Origin: Candidatus Methylacidiphilales bacterium
GTDB lineage: Bacteria; Verrucomicrobiota; Verrucomicrobiia; Methylacidiphilales; JAAUTS01
DNA: 64,000 bases
NCBI GenBank assembly: GCA_028713655.1
Contig: JAQTNW010000004.1
Span: 48,677 to 112,676, forward strand
Direction of reading: 5' to 3'
Under the pieces are notes generated by a model, which saw only the letters and a list, made by a program, of their open reading frames with translations, had not been told where the DNA came from and searched no databases. This document shows positions 17,584-25,448 of this stretch, in pieces. The position numbers and the translations under genes are program-made. Within the stretch, counting starts at the first letter, position 1; every line of letters starts with the position of its first letter.

Positions 17584-18513
17584 ATGATTAACGTTGTTGA
17601 TCTTCACAAAAATTATGCGGGACTTAAAGCTGTACGAGGCATCAGCTTTCATGTGAACAAGGGCGAGATTGTCGGCTTTCTGGGGCCGAACGGCGCCGGT
17701 AAAAGCACCACCATGCGTATTTTGACCGGCTATTTGCCCGCCAGTTCGGGCGAGGTCAAGATTTCAGGCCATGACCTGCTCAATGATTCCCTGGAAGTGC
17801 GCCGCAAGGTCGGTTATATGCCTGAAAATGTTCCCTTGTACCCGGACATGCGTGTGGCTGATTTTTTGGAGTACCGCGCCGAGTTGAAGGGGATCCGTGG
17901 CCGCAACGTCAAGACGAGGGTGGGGAATGTGATGGATCGATGCGGGATACAGGATGCGGCCCGGAAGTTGATCGGCAATTTATCCAAAGGGTACCGCCAA
18001 CGCGTGGGTTTGGCGGATGCGCTGGTGCATGACCCGGAACTGTTGATTTTGGATGAACCGACGTCCGGCCTGGATCCCAACCAGATCCGCACGGTACGCG
18101 AATTGATCAAGGAACTGGGAAAACAACACACGATATTGCTTTCCACCCATATTCTTCCGGAGGTGGAAATGGTTTGTGATCGCGCGATCATCATCAACAA
18201 GGGAAAGATTGAGGCGTCCGACACCCTGGCCAACCTCTCGAAGCTTGTGCATGGCGGCGCGCTTTTTGTGGAGGTAAAAACCGCAAAGCCGGAGGATTTT
18301 GCGAAGAAAGCCCGTGAGATTCCGGAAATTTCATCGGTGCAGGAAACGGGATCGAAGGACGGGTGGGTCTCGTTTGAGTGCAGCGCCCGTCCCGGGCAGG
18401 ACGCGCGGGAAGCCGTGGACCAGTTGATCAAAAAAGAAAATCTCCCTCTGCGCGAATTCCGCCGGGGCAAGGCGACCCTGGAAGATGTTTTTGTGGAACT
18501 GACACAGGACTGA
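17584..18513 (+). CDS. ABC transporter ATP-binding protein (GldA-like)
   Basis: The 309-residue ATPase has Walker A GPNGAGKSTTMRIL near residue 37, the signature NLSKGYRQRVGLADAL near 133, Walker B LLILDEPTSGLDPNQI near 152 and the H-loop STHILPE. A C-terminal extension of about 90 residues (220-309) is typical of gliding-motility or Nos-type exporters. It is the first gene of a five-gene rightward run. ATG at 17584 gives the normal start MINVVDLHKNY; the longer frame from 17539 adds nothing recognisable. Confidence 0.92.
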   Translation: MINVVDLHKNYAGLKAVRGISFHVNKGEIVGFLGPNGAGKSTTMRILTGYLPASSGEVKISGHDLLNDSLEVRRKVGYMPENVPLYPDMRVADFLEYRAELKGIRGRNVKTRVGNVMDRCGIQDAARKLIGNLSKGYRQRVGLADALVHDPELLILDEPTSGLDPNQIRTVRELIKELGKQHTILLSTHILPEVEMVCDRAIIINKGKIEASDTLANLSKLVHGGALFVEVKTAKPEDFAKKAREIPEISSVQETGSKDGWVSFECSARPGQDAREAVDQLIKKENLPLREFRRGKATLEDVFVELTQD

Positions 18514-18539
18514 TTTTTAAACCCGATAGATATAATTTT

Positions 18540-19292
18540 ATGACCGGAGCTTTTTGGACCCTGTTGAAGCGTGAACTCGGAGCCGTGCTGAGTTTGCCGC
18601 TGGCGTATGTCATTTACATGATTTTTTATTTTGTCATCGGTTTCTCCTTTTTGTTTTGCACCATGAAGATGGCGGAAGGCGTTTTGGGCATCACGGTGAT
18701 GCAGATCTTCTTCATGTTCTTTTATTATTGGTTTGTGGTCATCCTGCTCATTCCCATCCTGACCATGCGGCTTTTTTCCGAGGAATACCGTTCGGGGACT
18801 TTTGAACTGCTCATGACCGCGCCTGTGACAGAATGGGATGTGGTGCTTGCCAAATTTTTCGGTGTGGCCATTTTCTGGGTTTTGCTTTGGCTCCCGACCC
18901 TGTCCTACGTTTTTATCTACCAATGGCTGACCCAATACCAGACTTATGTGGATTGGGGCGCGCTGATCTTGAGCTACGGAATGACATTCCTGCTGGGATG
19001 GTTTTACATTTCGATCGGCCTTTTTGCCTCCTCGCTGGCGCGCAATCAAATTGTGGCGGCATTTACCTCCTTTGCCGTCATTGCCTTGATTTTTTTCTCC
19101 GGCTTCATGGCCTTTACGAAGTTTGGGCGCGAGTATGAGGAGCAGGTGGGGCTTGTTTCCGCGATCAAGCACATGCAGGTTTTTGGCACCGGCACCTTTG
19201 ACAGCCGGCCGGTCGTCCTTTACCTCAGCGGAACGATGCTTTTCCTATTTCTGACCTACATGATTTTGTCCTATCGCAAACTGAAGTCCTGA
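18540..19292 (+). CDS. ABC-2 type permease (GldF-like)
   Basis: The 250-residue protein has six hydrophobic segments (about residues 20-40, 55-80, 105-125, 140-165, 170-190 and 225-245). It carries the ABC-2 family motif FSEEYRSGTFELLMTAPVTEWDVVLAKFF between segments 2 and 3. It starts 26 bases after the ATPase stop and 29 bases before the GldG-like gene, so it is almost certainly the membrane half of this transporter. Confidence 0.9.
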   Translation: MTGAFWTLLKRELGAVLSLPLAYVIYMIFYFVIGFSFLFCTMKMAEGVLGITVMQIFFMFFYYWFVVILLIPILTMRLFSEEYRSGTFELLMTAPVTEWDVVLAKFFGVAIFWVLLWLPTLSYVFIYQWLTQYQTYVDWGALILSYGMTFLLGWFYISIGLFASSLARNQIVAAFTSFAVIALIFFSGFMAFTKFGREYEEQVGLVSAIKHMQVFGTGTFDSRPVVLYLSGTMLFLFLTYMILSYRKLKS

Positions 19293-19321
19293 CGCTCCCG
19301 AAAAATTAGGCACCCATTTTT

Positions 19322-20821
19322 ATGACGGCGAAACCTCAAAGCAAACTGCAATGGAAACTGAACCTGGCGATCAGCCTGTTCCTGATCCTGGTCCTTTTTG
19401 TCGCGGCCAACGGCCTGAGCTACAAACATTTTTACCGCAAGAACATCGCCATCTCGAATTACAACAAGCTGAGCGGAATGACCCTCAATCTGCTCAAGCA
19501 ATTGCCGGGCGAGGTGAAGCTGGTCAATTTCGCAAGCCCGCAGTCGCAAACGGATCTGGCCGCCTATCTGCTATACAACGATGTGGATGCCTTGATCACG
19601 GAATACCGCTACAACGGCCACAACAAGGTCAGGGTTGAGAAAGTCGATCCGTTTGTGGATGTTGAAAACGCCCGCAGCATGGAGCTGAAGTACAAACTGA
19701 CCGAGGACGACAATGTCGTGATTGTGGAGTACAACGGACAGTGGAAGGCGTTGAGCTACCGGGACCTGGCAACGATTGACAGTTCCCAGGCGATGATGGG
19801 AGGGGCGCCTCCAAAAGTTGAGGCCTTCAAAGGCGAGCAGCAAATTACATCCGCCATCCAGGCGCTCGTACAGGGCAAAAAATCCAGGGTTTATTTTCTC
19901 AGCGGACATGGGGAGTACGACATCAAATCGGACCTGCGCAGCAAGGAGGGCTATTCCACATTGCGCGCCTACATCGAGCGCCAGAATGCGGATGTTGAAA
20001 AGTTGAATCTTGTGGAGACCGGGCAGATTCCGAACGATGCGGATCTCCTGGTGGTTGCCGGTCCGCGCAGCAAATACAACCCGTTGGAAGTGGATTTGCT
20101 GGACAAATACCTGCAGCAACAGGGCGGAGGCAAGGGCGCAAGGCTCATCCTCATGCTGGATCCGGACACTGACACGGGATTGGAGAATTTATTGAAGGAC
20201 TACGGGGTACAGTTCCAGAATGACATGGTGATGGCCAAAATCATGCTGCCGGGGCAGGTCAAGGTGCTGCCGCAGGCCATCGGCACGAAGTTTGCCGCCC
20301 ATCCGGCCATTGACTGGATGCGAAAATCCGGAGGCAACCTGAGCATGGGCCCCGCCCGGTCTTTGTCGGTACAGCCTGCCGACAAGTCGAAAAATTCGAC
20401 TCTTACCATGCTGGTGCAAACTCCCGAGGCGTTTTGGGGCGAGATGGATTACAAGGCGGGGGCTGCGGAATACAATCCGGGCAGGGATCTGGCGGGGCCG
20501 CTGCCTGTCGCCGTGGCAGTGGACACGGCCAGCGTTTCCGGCGGACAGGTGCAGTTGAAAGGGGACAAGATTGTCGCCATCGGAAGCGGTTCCCTGCTCA
20601 TGAACCAGTTGATCGGACAGCCGCAGGTGGATTTTTTCATCAATATCATGAATTGGATGCTTGAAGGTGGCAAACCGCTGGGGATAGCACCCAAGGCGCC
20701 GCAGGAATTTACCGTGAATATCAGTCCAAGGGATATATGGACTTTGGCGGGGATCCTTCTGCTTTTCCCGGTTTTTGCGGGCTTGCTTGCGGTGGGGCTT
20801 TGGTTCCAGCGCCGTAATTAA
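19322..20821 (+). CDS. GldG-like ABC transporter auxiliary protein
   Basis: The 499-residue protein has an N-terminal membrane anchor (residues 16-33), a large extracytoplasmic region with VYFLSGHGEYDI near residue 192, LVVAGPRSKYNPLEVDLLDKYL near 245 and LILMLDPDTDTGLENLL, and a C-terminal membrane helix (about residues 475-493). This layout matches the Gldg/IFT52-like family that accompanies GldA/GldF ABC proteins. In Bacteroidetes it is linked to gliding; in other phyla the transported substrate is unknown. Intergenic gaps of 29 and 34 bases support an operon. Confidence 0.88.
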   Translation: MTAKPQSKLQWKLNLAISLFLILVLFVAANGLSYKHFYRKNIAISNYNKLSGMTLNLLKQLPGEVKLVNFASPQSQTDLAAYLLYNDVDALITEYRYNGHNKVRVEKVDPFVDVENARSMELKYKLTEDDNVVIVEYNGQWKALSYRDLATIDSSQAMMGGAPPKVEAFKGEQQITSAIQALVQGKKSRVYFLSGHGEYDIKSDLRSKEGYSTLRAYIERQNADVEKLNLVETGQIPNDADLLVVAGPRSKYNPLEVDLLDKYLQQQGGGKGARLILMLDPDTDTGLENLLKDYGVQFQNDMVMAKIMLPGQVKVLPQAIGTKFAAHPAIDWMRKSGGNLSMGPARSLSVQPADKSKNSTLTMLVQTPEAFWGEMDYKAGAAEYNPGRDLAGPLPVAVAVDTASVSGGQVQLKGDKIVAIGSGSLLMNQLIGQPQVDFFINIMNWMLEGGKPLGIAPKAPQEFTVNISPRDIWTLAGILLLFPVFAGLLAVGLWFQRRN

Positions 20822-20855
20822 ACTTTTTTGGGCCGTTTTACGGCGGATTATTTAA

Positions 20856-22673
20856 ATGAAAACGCGCACAACCCTCATTCTTGCCGTCATCACCATTTCC
20901 ATACTGGCTTTCATCCAGTTTTATGACAACAAAATGCCGGGCACGATCGAACGGGAAAGCCGGATACGCAAGCTCATGGTTCTTGAGGCCGATCAAATCC
21001 GGAATATCGAGCTGACCACTTCCGAAGGTTCCTTTGTATTCGCGAAAACTCCCGGGAGCGAGTGGCAGATCGAATCGCCCGTCAAATATCCCGCCAATGG
21101 AGGTCTGATTGGTTCCCTTGCGTCAGAACTGGAATTCCAGGAGCGCCGGGCAACTCTTGACCCAAAACAGATGGGGGATTTGGACAAGGCCCTGGAGCAA
21201 TTCGGCCTGAAGCAGCCACGGATACAGATCAAAGTGCGCACGGCGCAGGATACCTATCAACTCATGATCGGACGTGAAACGGTCCGCAAAGGCGCGGTCT
21301 ATGGAAAGATTGTGCACGGGAAGGCGCAGGAGTACATCATTCTGGAACAAAGTCTGGAGACCCTGCTTCAAAAAACACTGGATCAATGGCGCAGCCCGAA
21401 GGTTTTCGATTTTGTTTCCTCGGGTGTCACGGGAATGGTGCTGCATCAGGACACAAAGGAAGTCGATTTGGAGAAGGACTCCTCGGTCTGGAAGCTGTTG
21501 AAGCCGCTTTCGACACCGGCTGACATCGATCAGGTCAACAGTTTCCTGGGCAATTTGCTGGGGATTCAGGCGGTCAAATTTCTGACGGACAACCCCGCCG
21601 ATTATGCGAACTACGGGCTTAATTCTCCGTATCTGGTTTTCGATGTCAAGCTGGGCCAGGATACCCAGAGTCTTCGGATTGGGAAAACAGAGGCCAACGG
21701 CGCAGTCCAGTATTACGGGCAGCTCATTTCCCGGCCCGCGGTCTTTGCAGTTGAAAAGCCGACAGTGGATTTAATTTCCGCACTGTTGGAGAAAACGCGC
21801 GATTGCCGGATTGTAAAGCGGATCCACCCCGGGCAAGTGCAGGGGATCAAATTTGAGAAGGGCAAGTTTTCCATTGAAATCGCGCGCGGTGAAGCTCCAG
21901 GGGTTTCATGGATATTGCCGCAGGAGGGCGGCCTGGATATCGACAGCGCAGTTGTGAATGATCTTCTGGCCCGGGTTCAAAATGCGCGCGCCGCCAATTT
22001 TTTGCCCGCCAGTGATGAGAACCGCAAGAAGCTGGACTTGCTGAAACCTGCGGGGAAATTGACAATTGAATTGAAAAACGACGACAACAAGGACGGGGTT
22101 CAATCGTTCACGCTCGTTTTTTCAGCGGATAAAAGCGGTGAATCCGCAGTCGAGAGCCAGTTCCGCGATGATTTGGTCACGATTCCATCGGCTGTGTGGG
22201 TGGGGGTTCCGGATCAGATCCCGTCGTGGCTGGCTAAAATGCTGATCATTGCAAAGGAGCCTGAGATTACAGCACTGAATTGGAAGCGGGGCGCGGATTC
22301 ATTTGCGGTATCCCGCGAGCCCGGCAAAGACTGGCCCGCTGAAGCGCAGGGCGGGAAAATCGACCCGCTGTTTCTTAAGGGCCAGATCCGCCTGCTGGCC
22401 GGTCTTAAAACGCAGGGCTGGAAACTTGTTTCGGGCAATGAATTTGCGCAGCCGGCCGCCGTGCTTTCCATTACTGCCGGCAAACAACAAAAGACGCTGG
22501 AATTGGCGGGTGATGCCAGAATCAATCAATACACGGCCAGATTTGCAGGTTCCAAATATTCTTTTTTGATCGATAGATCGGATTATCTGGCGCTCAGCCT
22601 GTTTCCGGCCCAAAACGCGGCCAGCCCGGATTTGTCCGTGCCGCCGCCGCCCTCGACCAGCCCTAAAAAATAA
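20856..22673 (+). CDS. DUF4340-domain membrane-anchored protein
   Basis: The 605-residue protein starts with one membrane helix (residues 5-23). A long, probably extracytoplasmic, repetitive region follows in which the same unit recurs: WQIESPVKYPANGGLIGSL near 68, WKLLKPLSTPADIDQVNSFL near 212 and YGLNSPYLVFDVKLG near 255. These are hallmarks of DUF4340, which is regularly found next to GldG-type ABC genes. It ends in a short Pro-rich tail. Function is unknown beyond this association. Confidence 0.86.
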   Translation: MKTRTTLILAVITISILAFIQFYDNKMPGTIERESRIRKLMVLEADQIRNIELTTSEGSFVFAKTPGSEWQIESPVKYPANGGLIGSLASELEFQERRATLDPKQMGDLDKALEQFGLKQPRIQIKVRTAQDTYQLMIGRETVRKGAVYGKIVHGKAQEYIILEQSLETLLQKTLDQWRSPKVFDFVSSGVTGMVLHQDTKEVDLEKDSSVWKLLKPLSTPADIDQVNSFLGNLLGIQAVKFLTDNPADYANYGLNSPYLVFDVKLGQDTQSLRIGKTEANGAVQYYGQLISRPAVFAVEKPTVDLISALLEKTRDCRIVKRIHPGQVQGIKFEKGKFSIEIARGEAPGVSWILPQEGGLDIDSAVVNDLLARVQNARAANFLPASDENRKKLDLLKPAGKLTIELKNDDNKDGVQSFTLVFSADKSGESAVESQFRDDLVTIPSAVWVGVPDQIPSWLAKMLIIAKEPEITALNWKRGADSFAVSREPGKDWPAEAQGGKIDPLFLKGQIRLLAGLKTQGWKLVSGNEFAQPAAVLSITAGKQQKTLELAGDARINQYTARFAGSKYSFLIDRSDYLALSLFPAQNAASPDLSVPPPPSTSPKK

Positions 22674-22760
22674 TCCTTTCCACAGCAGGCTGCATAGAAC
22701 CCAGCGTGCCGCTTTCTGCCATTGCGCCACAACGCCAAAGGGCCGATCATCAAAATGTAT

Positions 22761-22778
22761 ATGAAATATGCAGGCTAG
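22761..22778 (-). repeat. Partial copy (D) of the composite hairpin repeat, inverted
   Basis: ATGAAATATGCAGGCTAG is the reverse complement of the left arm of hairpin 1 in the full copies (TAGCCTGCATATTTCAT at 57463-57479). Only this arm is recognisable here, in the 143-base gap between the DUF4340 gene and the TPR gene. Confidence 0.6.
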
Positions 22779-22816
22779 GGCTGGCATTTCATGGCGGCTT
22801 GTCTAAAGATATTCAA

Positions 22817-23803
22817 ATGGCTTCACCGGAACCCACAGCCTCAAGCAAGCATCGCCTGCGTCCCACAACCTATTCGGTTGCGGTGTACGTTGTTGCCCTG
22901 TTCCTGCTTTTTGAGCTTGTCGCGCTCGGGCTTGTCTTTTGGTTCAGGCAGTCCGTCCGGATCGAAACCAACGCGCCGGAGCTGGGCCAATCGACGCCGA
23001 CTTTGAGCCTCGCCGCGCCGGTGCTGGAATCCGTGCCGAATCTTCCAAAGCCTGACAGCGGAAGATTGAGCGTGGCGGGACGTGACGAAAAAATTGAGCG
23101 GGAAATCCAGCGCCTGAACGATGAGGCCCAGAGATTTCGCCGGAATGGGGATTTTGCGCTGGCGGATGCGGCCTTGAAGCAGGCAATGGAACTCGATGGC
23201 AATCATCCGCAGACCCTGGCCAATTTTGCGATGTTGGAGGAAGCAAGAGGCAACAGCAGCCGCGCGCTTGCCTATTGGACGGCCATCATCAAGTTGGGGG
23301 ACAGCGCGGGAAAGACCATACAACTTGCCCGGGAGCGGGCTTCGCTCATCGAGGAAAAGACCCGCCTGGAGGAAGAGGCCCGTTTGCGTGAAAAACTGGT
23401 TTTGAATCTCAAACGGATGATCATTTTGGACAATGTCAAAACCTATCCGGATCCCCTGCCGGAAACACCTGTGGAAATCCAGAAGGACTTTTATCTCAAG
23501 CGCAGCAACAAAACTTTGAAAGTAGATCCGGGCAAACTCAAAATACAACTTTTTTTCTACAACCGGGTGGGGGACAACAAGCTGGTGCCGGCGAAAATCG
23601 AAGCCAGATTTTTAAGCAATCCGCCGGACTGGAGCTCCGGAGATACGGAGATCCTGCGGGCCCGTTATTTTCCCATGCCGAAGGGCGGGGCGGAAAAGAG
23701 CTTTTATTACGGGTACTTGATCCGCGTTTATTACGACGGAGAACTCCAGGATGAACAGGCCGACCCGCTCGGGCTGTTGCGCCTCTTCCCGACGGGGACT
23801 TAA
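22817..23803 (+). CDS. Membrane-anchored TPR-containing protein of unknown function
   Basis: The 328-residue protein has a cytoplasmic N-terminus and one membrane helix (about residues 18-40). A charged helical region with at least one TPR-like unit covers residues 90-150 (GDFALADAALKQAMELDGNHPQTLANFAML). A coiled-coil stretch rich in Glu/Arg near 175-200 and a beta-rich C-terminal domain follow. I do not recognise the C-terminal domain. Its position after the ABC/GldG-like/DUF4340 genes suggests a partner role, but the 143-base gap with a repeat remnant may separate it from the operon. ATG at 22817 is preferred over 22706. Confidence 0.75.
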   Translation: MASPEPTASSKHRLRPTTYSVAVYVVALFLLFELVALGLVFWFRQSVRIETNAPELGQSTPTLSLAAPVLESVPNLPKPDSGRLSVAGRDEKIEREIQRLNDEAQRFRRNGDFALADAALKQAMELDGNHPQTLANFAMLEEARGNSSRALAYWTAIIKLGDSAGKTIQLARERASLIEEKTRLEEEARLREKLVLNLKRMIILDNVKTYPDPLPETPVEIQKDFYLKRSNKTLKVDPGKLKIQLFFYNRVGDNKLVPAKIEARFLSNPPDWSSGDTEILRARYFPMPKGGAEKSFYYGYLIRVYYDGELQDEQADPLGLLRLFPTGT

Positions 23804-23820
23804 GCCGGGATGCCTCAGGT

Positions 23821-24078
23821 TTAAGCAAGCGCTTCTTCAAGAGCGCCGAACCGTGCTTTTGATAAATCAACATCCGGGGCCTGAACATGGGCTCTTTGCA
23901 GCAAGGTGTTGAGGGTGACTTCTCCGATCCCGATGGCTTCTATGCCAATGACACCGCCGTCGAGATCCAAGTCAACGGTGATTACGCCGGACTTGTCGCA
24001 ATTAACCTCCTGCGTTTTGGCAAACTTGCGGGAGCCGTCAAATTTCACATATAGAGGAGTAAGCCCCAAAAATGACAT
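23821..24078 (-). CDS. Small DUF2283-like protein
   Basis: The 85-residue protein contains GVITVDLDLDGGVIGIEAIGIGEVTL, which resembles the 'encoded value plus GxVVGIEI' core of DUF2283 proteins. Those are often found next to toxin-antitoxin-like genes. The start overlaps the PIN gene's stop as TAATG, so it is translationally coupled to it. Function is unknown. Confidence 0.65.
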   Translation of the reverse strand: MSFLGLTPLYVKFDGSRKFAKTQEVNCDKSGVITVDLDLDGGVIGIEAIGIGEVTLNTLLQRAHVQAPDVDLSKARFGALEEALA

Positions 24079-24587
24079 TATCTTTTCCCCTGCAAAGTTT
24101 TCAGAATTGGCTTGGGGTGCATGGGAGTCACCGGGACAAGCCCTTTATCGGCAAACGCAACAGACAGTTGCACGGGCTCAATGTCCAGAATGTGCGCGTC
24201 TGAGGTGACAAGCATGGGCAATCCTTTTAGTGAGGTTTCAGCCAGAATCATGCCGTCATTGACTTCTGTTTCCGGGAGCAAGCAGCGGTCACGCAAAAGG
24301 CGGGAGAATCTTTCAGCGTAGCCATGTTGAACCGGCTCCAGATCGAACGGCTGGATTTTCCACGCAAGCAGGTTTGAAAGAGCCTTAATCGCAAGCAGTT
24401 TCTTTTTGGGATCACTTCCAGCTTCTGCAATAAAAGTCAGCTCTTGAACGGCTGTAGGCGGAAGCCAGAGCGAATAGTTGCGCTCAACGCAAACTTCCCT
24501 GAAATCGTGTGCAACGGGGAATCCCTCCGCAAGATCGAGCGGAAGATTAGCGTCCAGTGCGAGCCGCTTGCTTACTGCTTCCGCCAT
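24078..24587 (-). CDS. PIN-domain-like putative ribonuclease
   Basis: The 169-residue protein has a PIN-like arrangement. An early Asp occurs in RLALDANLPLDLAEG (residues 8-22), mid-domain acidic residues in LPETEVNDGMILAETSL and a late Asp in PMLVTSDAHILDI. PIN proteins are Mg-dependent RNases and frequently toxins. It sits between a 60-residue basic protein (overlap of 41 bases) and the DUF2283-like protein, making a tight three-gene unit that may be a toxin-antitoxin-like module. Confidence 0.65.
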   Translation of the reverse strand: MAEAVSKRLALDANLPLDLAEGFPVAHDFREVCVERNYSLWLPPTAVQELTFIAEAGSDPKKKLLAIKALSNLLAWKIQPFDLEPVQHGYAERFSRLLRDRCLLPETEVNDGMILAETSLKGLPMLVTSDAHILDIEPVQLSVAFADKGLVPVTPMHPKPILKTLQGKR

Positions 24588-24729
24588 AAATCAGAGCCAT
24601 ACCCTTGTTAAACAGCTCAGCCCTTTTTGAGTCGGTCAGGCCGTTGCATTTACTGCGGGCTTCAGCGGCAAGCTTGGAGCCGATGGTTTCCTTGGGATAT
24701 TCCCTACGGACTGTGCGTGTTTTTGGCAT
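24547..24729 (-). CDS. Small basic protein upstream of PIN gene (possible antitoxin)
   Basis: The 60-residue protein (MPKTRTVRREYPKETIGSKL...) overlaps the PIN gene start by 41 bases in another frame. It is rich in Lys/Arg and has no helix-turn-helix or AbrB fold that I can recognise. The antitoxin role is inferred only from position. ATG at 24729 is preferred over the longer frame at 24762. Confidence 0.5.
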   Translation of the reverse strand: MPKTRTVRREYPKETIGSKLAAEARSKCNGLTDSKRAELFNKGMALIYGGSSKQAARTGR

Positions 24730-24956
24730 GGTGGCTTTTCGTGCTATCGGATGGCAGAACAAATTCCGCGCATCCTGTTTTTAAAAAGTAAGCCAGTTGC
24801 CGCCCCCGGTCAAGGGTTCCGATGCCGGGATAAGTGGCACCCAGAATGCCCCCTTATCCGTCAAGATTGACTTGGCAGCCGGGCTGGCCATTCTGGAGCC
24901 CATGCAGGCCATGATTTGCGAGAAGTGTAACCATGCTGTATGTAAGCAAAAATGAA

Positions 24957-24980
24957 AAATTGGGCGAGAATTCGCAATTT
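24957..24980 (-). terminator. Putative Rho-independent terminator of tRNA-Asp
   Basis: Read on the minus strand, AAATTGCGA pairs with TCGC...AATTT around a 4-base loop (with a two-base bulge). It is followed by TTTTTCATTTTT. It lies 17 bases after the 3' end of the tRNA, a normal place for a terminator. Confidence 0.55.
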
Positions 24981-24997
24981 ACCCTGTAAAAACAGTG

Positions 24998-25071
24998 CGG
25001 AGTCGACGGGGCTCGAACCCGCAACCCCCGCCGTGACAGGGCGGTGCTCTGACCAATTGAGCTACGACTCC
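24998..25071 (-). tRNA. tRNA-Asp (GTC anticodon)
   Basis: The 74-base cloverleaf on the minus strand has acceptor stem GGAGTCG/CGACTCC with discriminator G, a D arm (GCTC...GAGC), anticodon stem CCGCC/GGCGG with loop CTGTCAC, and T arm GCGGG-TTCGAGC-CCCGT. The anticodon GTC reads Asp codons. The CCA end is not encoded. It is divergent from the YkgJ-type gene at 25104. Confidence 0.96.
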
Positions 25072-25103
25072 TCGATAAGAGAGCCAGATTTTATAAACGT
25101 CAA

Positions 25104-25448
25104 ATGAGTGCGGCGCAAGTGTTTTATCAATGCCAGCGTTGCGGCAATTGTTGCCGCTGGCCCGGCCATGTCAAATTGATCCCGGAGGATGTCGAGCGCC
25201 TGGCCGCCTTTTTGCTGTTGAGCGTGCCTGAATTCACCCGCCTGCACACCGGGTTGCATCCGCAGCGTACTTGCCTCATCCTAAAAACCCGTGAAAATGG
25301 CGAATGCATATTTCTGGAAGGCCTCAACACCTGCCTTGTCAACGCCGCAAAACCGCAGCAATGCTCGGATTTTCCGAACAAATGGAATTACCCCGGCTGG
25401 CGCGATCATTGCGAGGCCATTCCGCTTGAAAAGGAGGGCGCATGCTGA
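25104..25448 (+). CDS. YkgJ-family cysteine-cluster protein
   Basis: The 114-residue protein has the Cys pattern of the YkgJ/putative zinc- or iron-chelating family: CQRCGNCC near residue 10, CLILK near 56, [12 protein letters not shown] near 68 and [13 protein letters not shown] near 87. It probably binds a metal or Fe-S cluster. It overlaps the nadB start by 7 bases, so the two are co-translated. NadA, the partner of NadB, carries an Fe-S cluster, so a link to cluster handling is possible but unproven. Confidence 0.85.
   Translation: MSAAQVFYQCQRCGNCCRWPGHVKLIPEDVERLAAFLLLSVPEFTRLHTGLHPQRTCLILKTRENGECIFLEGLNTCLVNAAKPQQCSDFPNKWNYPGWRDHCEAIPLEKEGAC

Noticed and set aside
17814..19172. 452-codon frame on the minus strand
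   Set aside because: It covers the ABC ATPase and permease genes in antisense; its text is Lys/Gln/His-rich and shows no domain.
24730..24997. Possible integration (att) site next to tRNA-Asp
   Set aside because: No duplicated tRNA 3' end, integrase gene or element boundary was seen.
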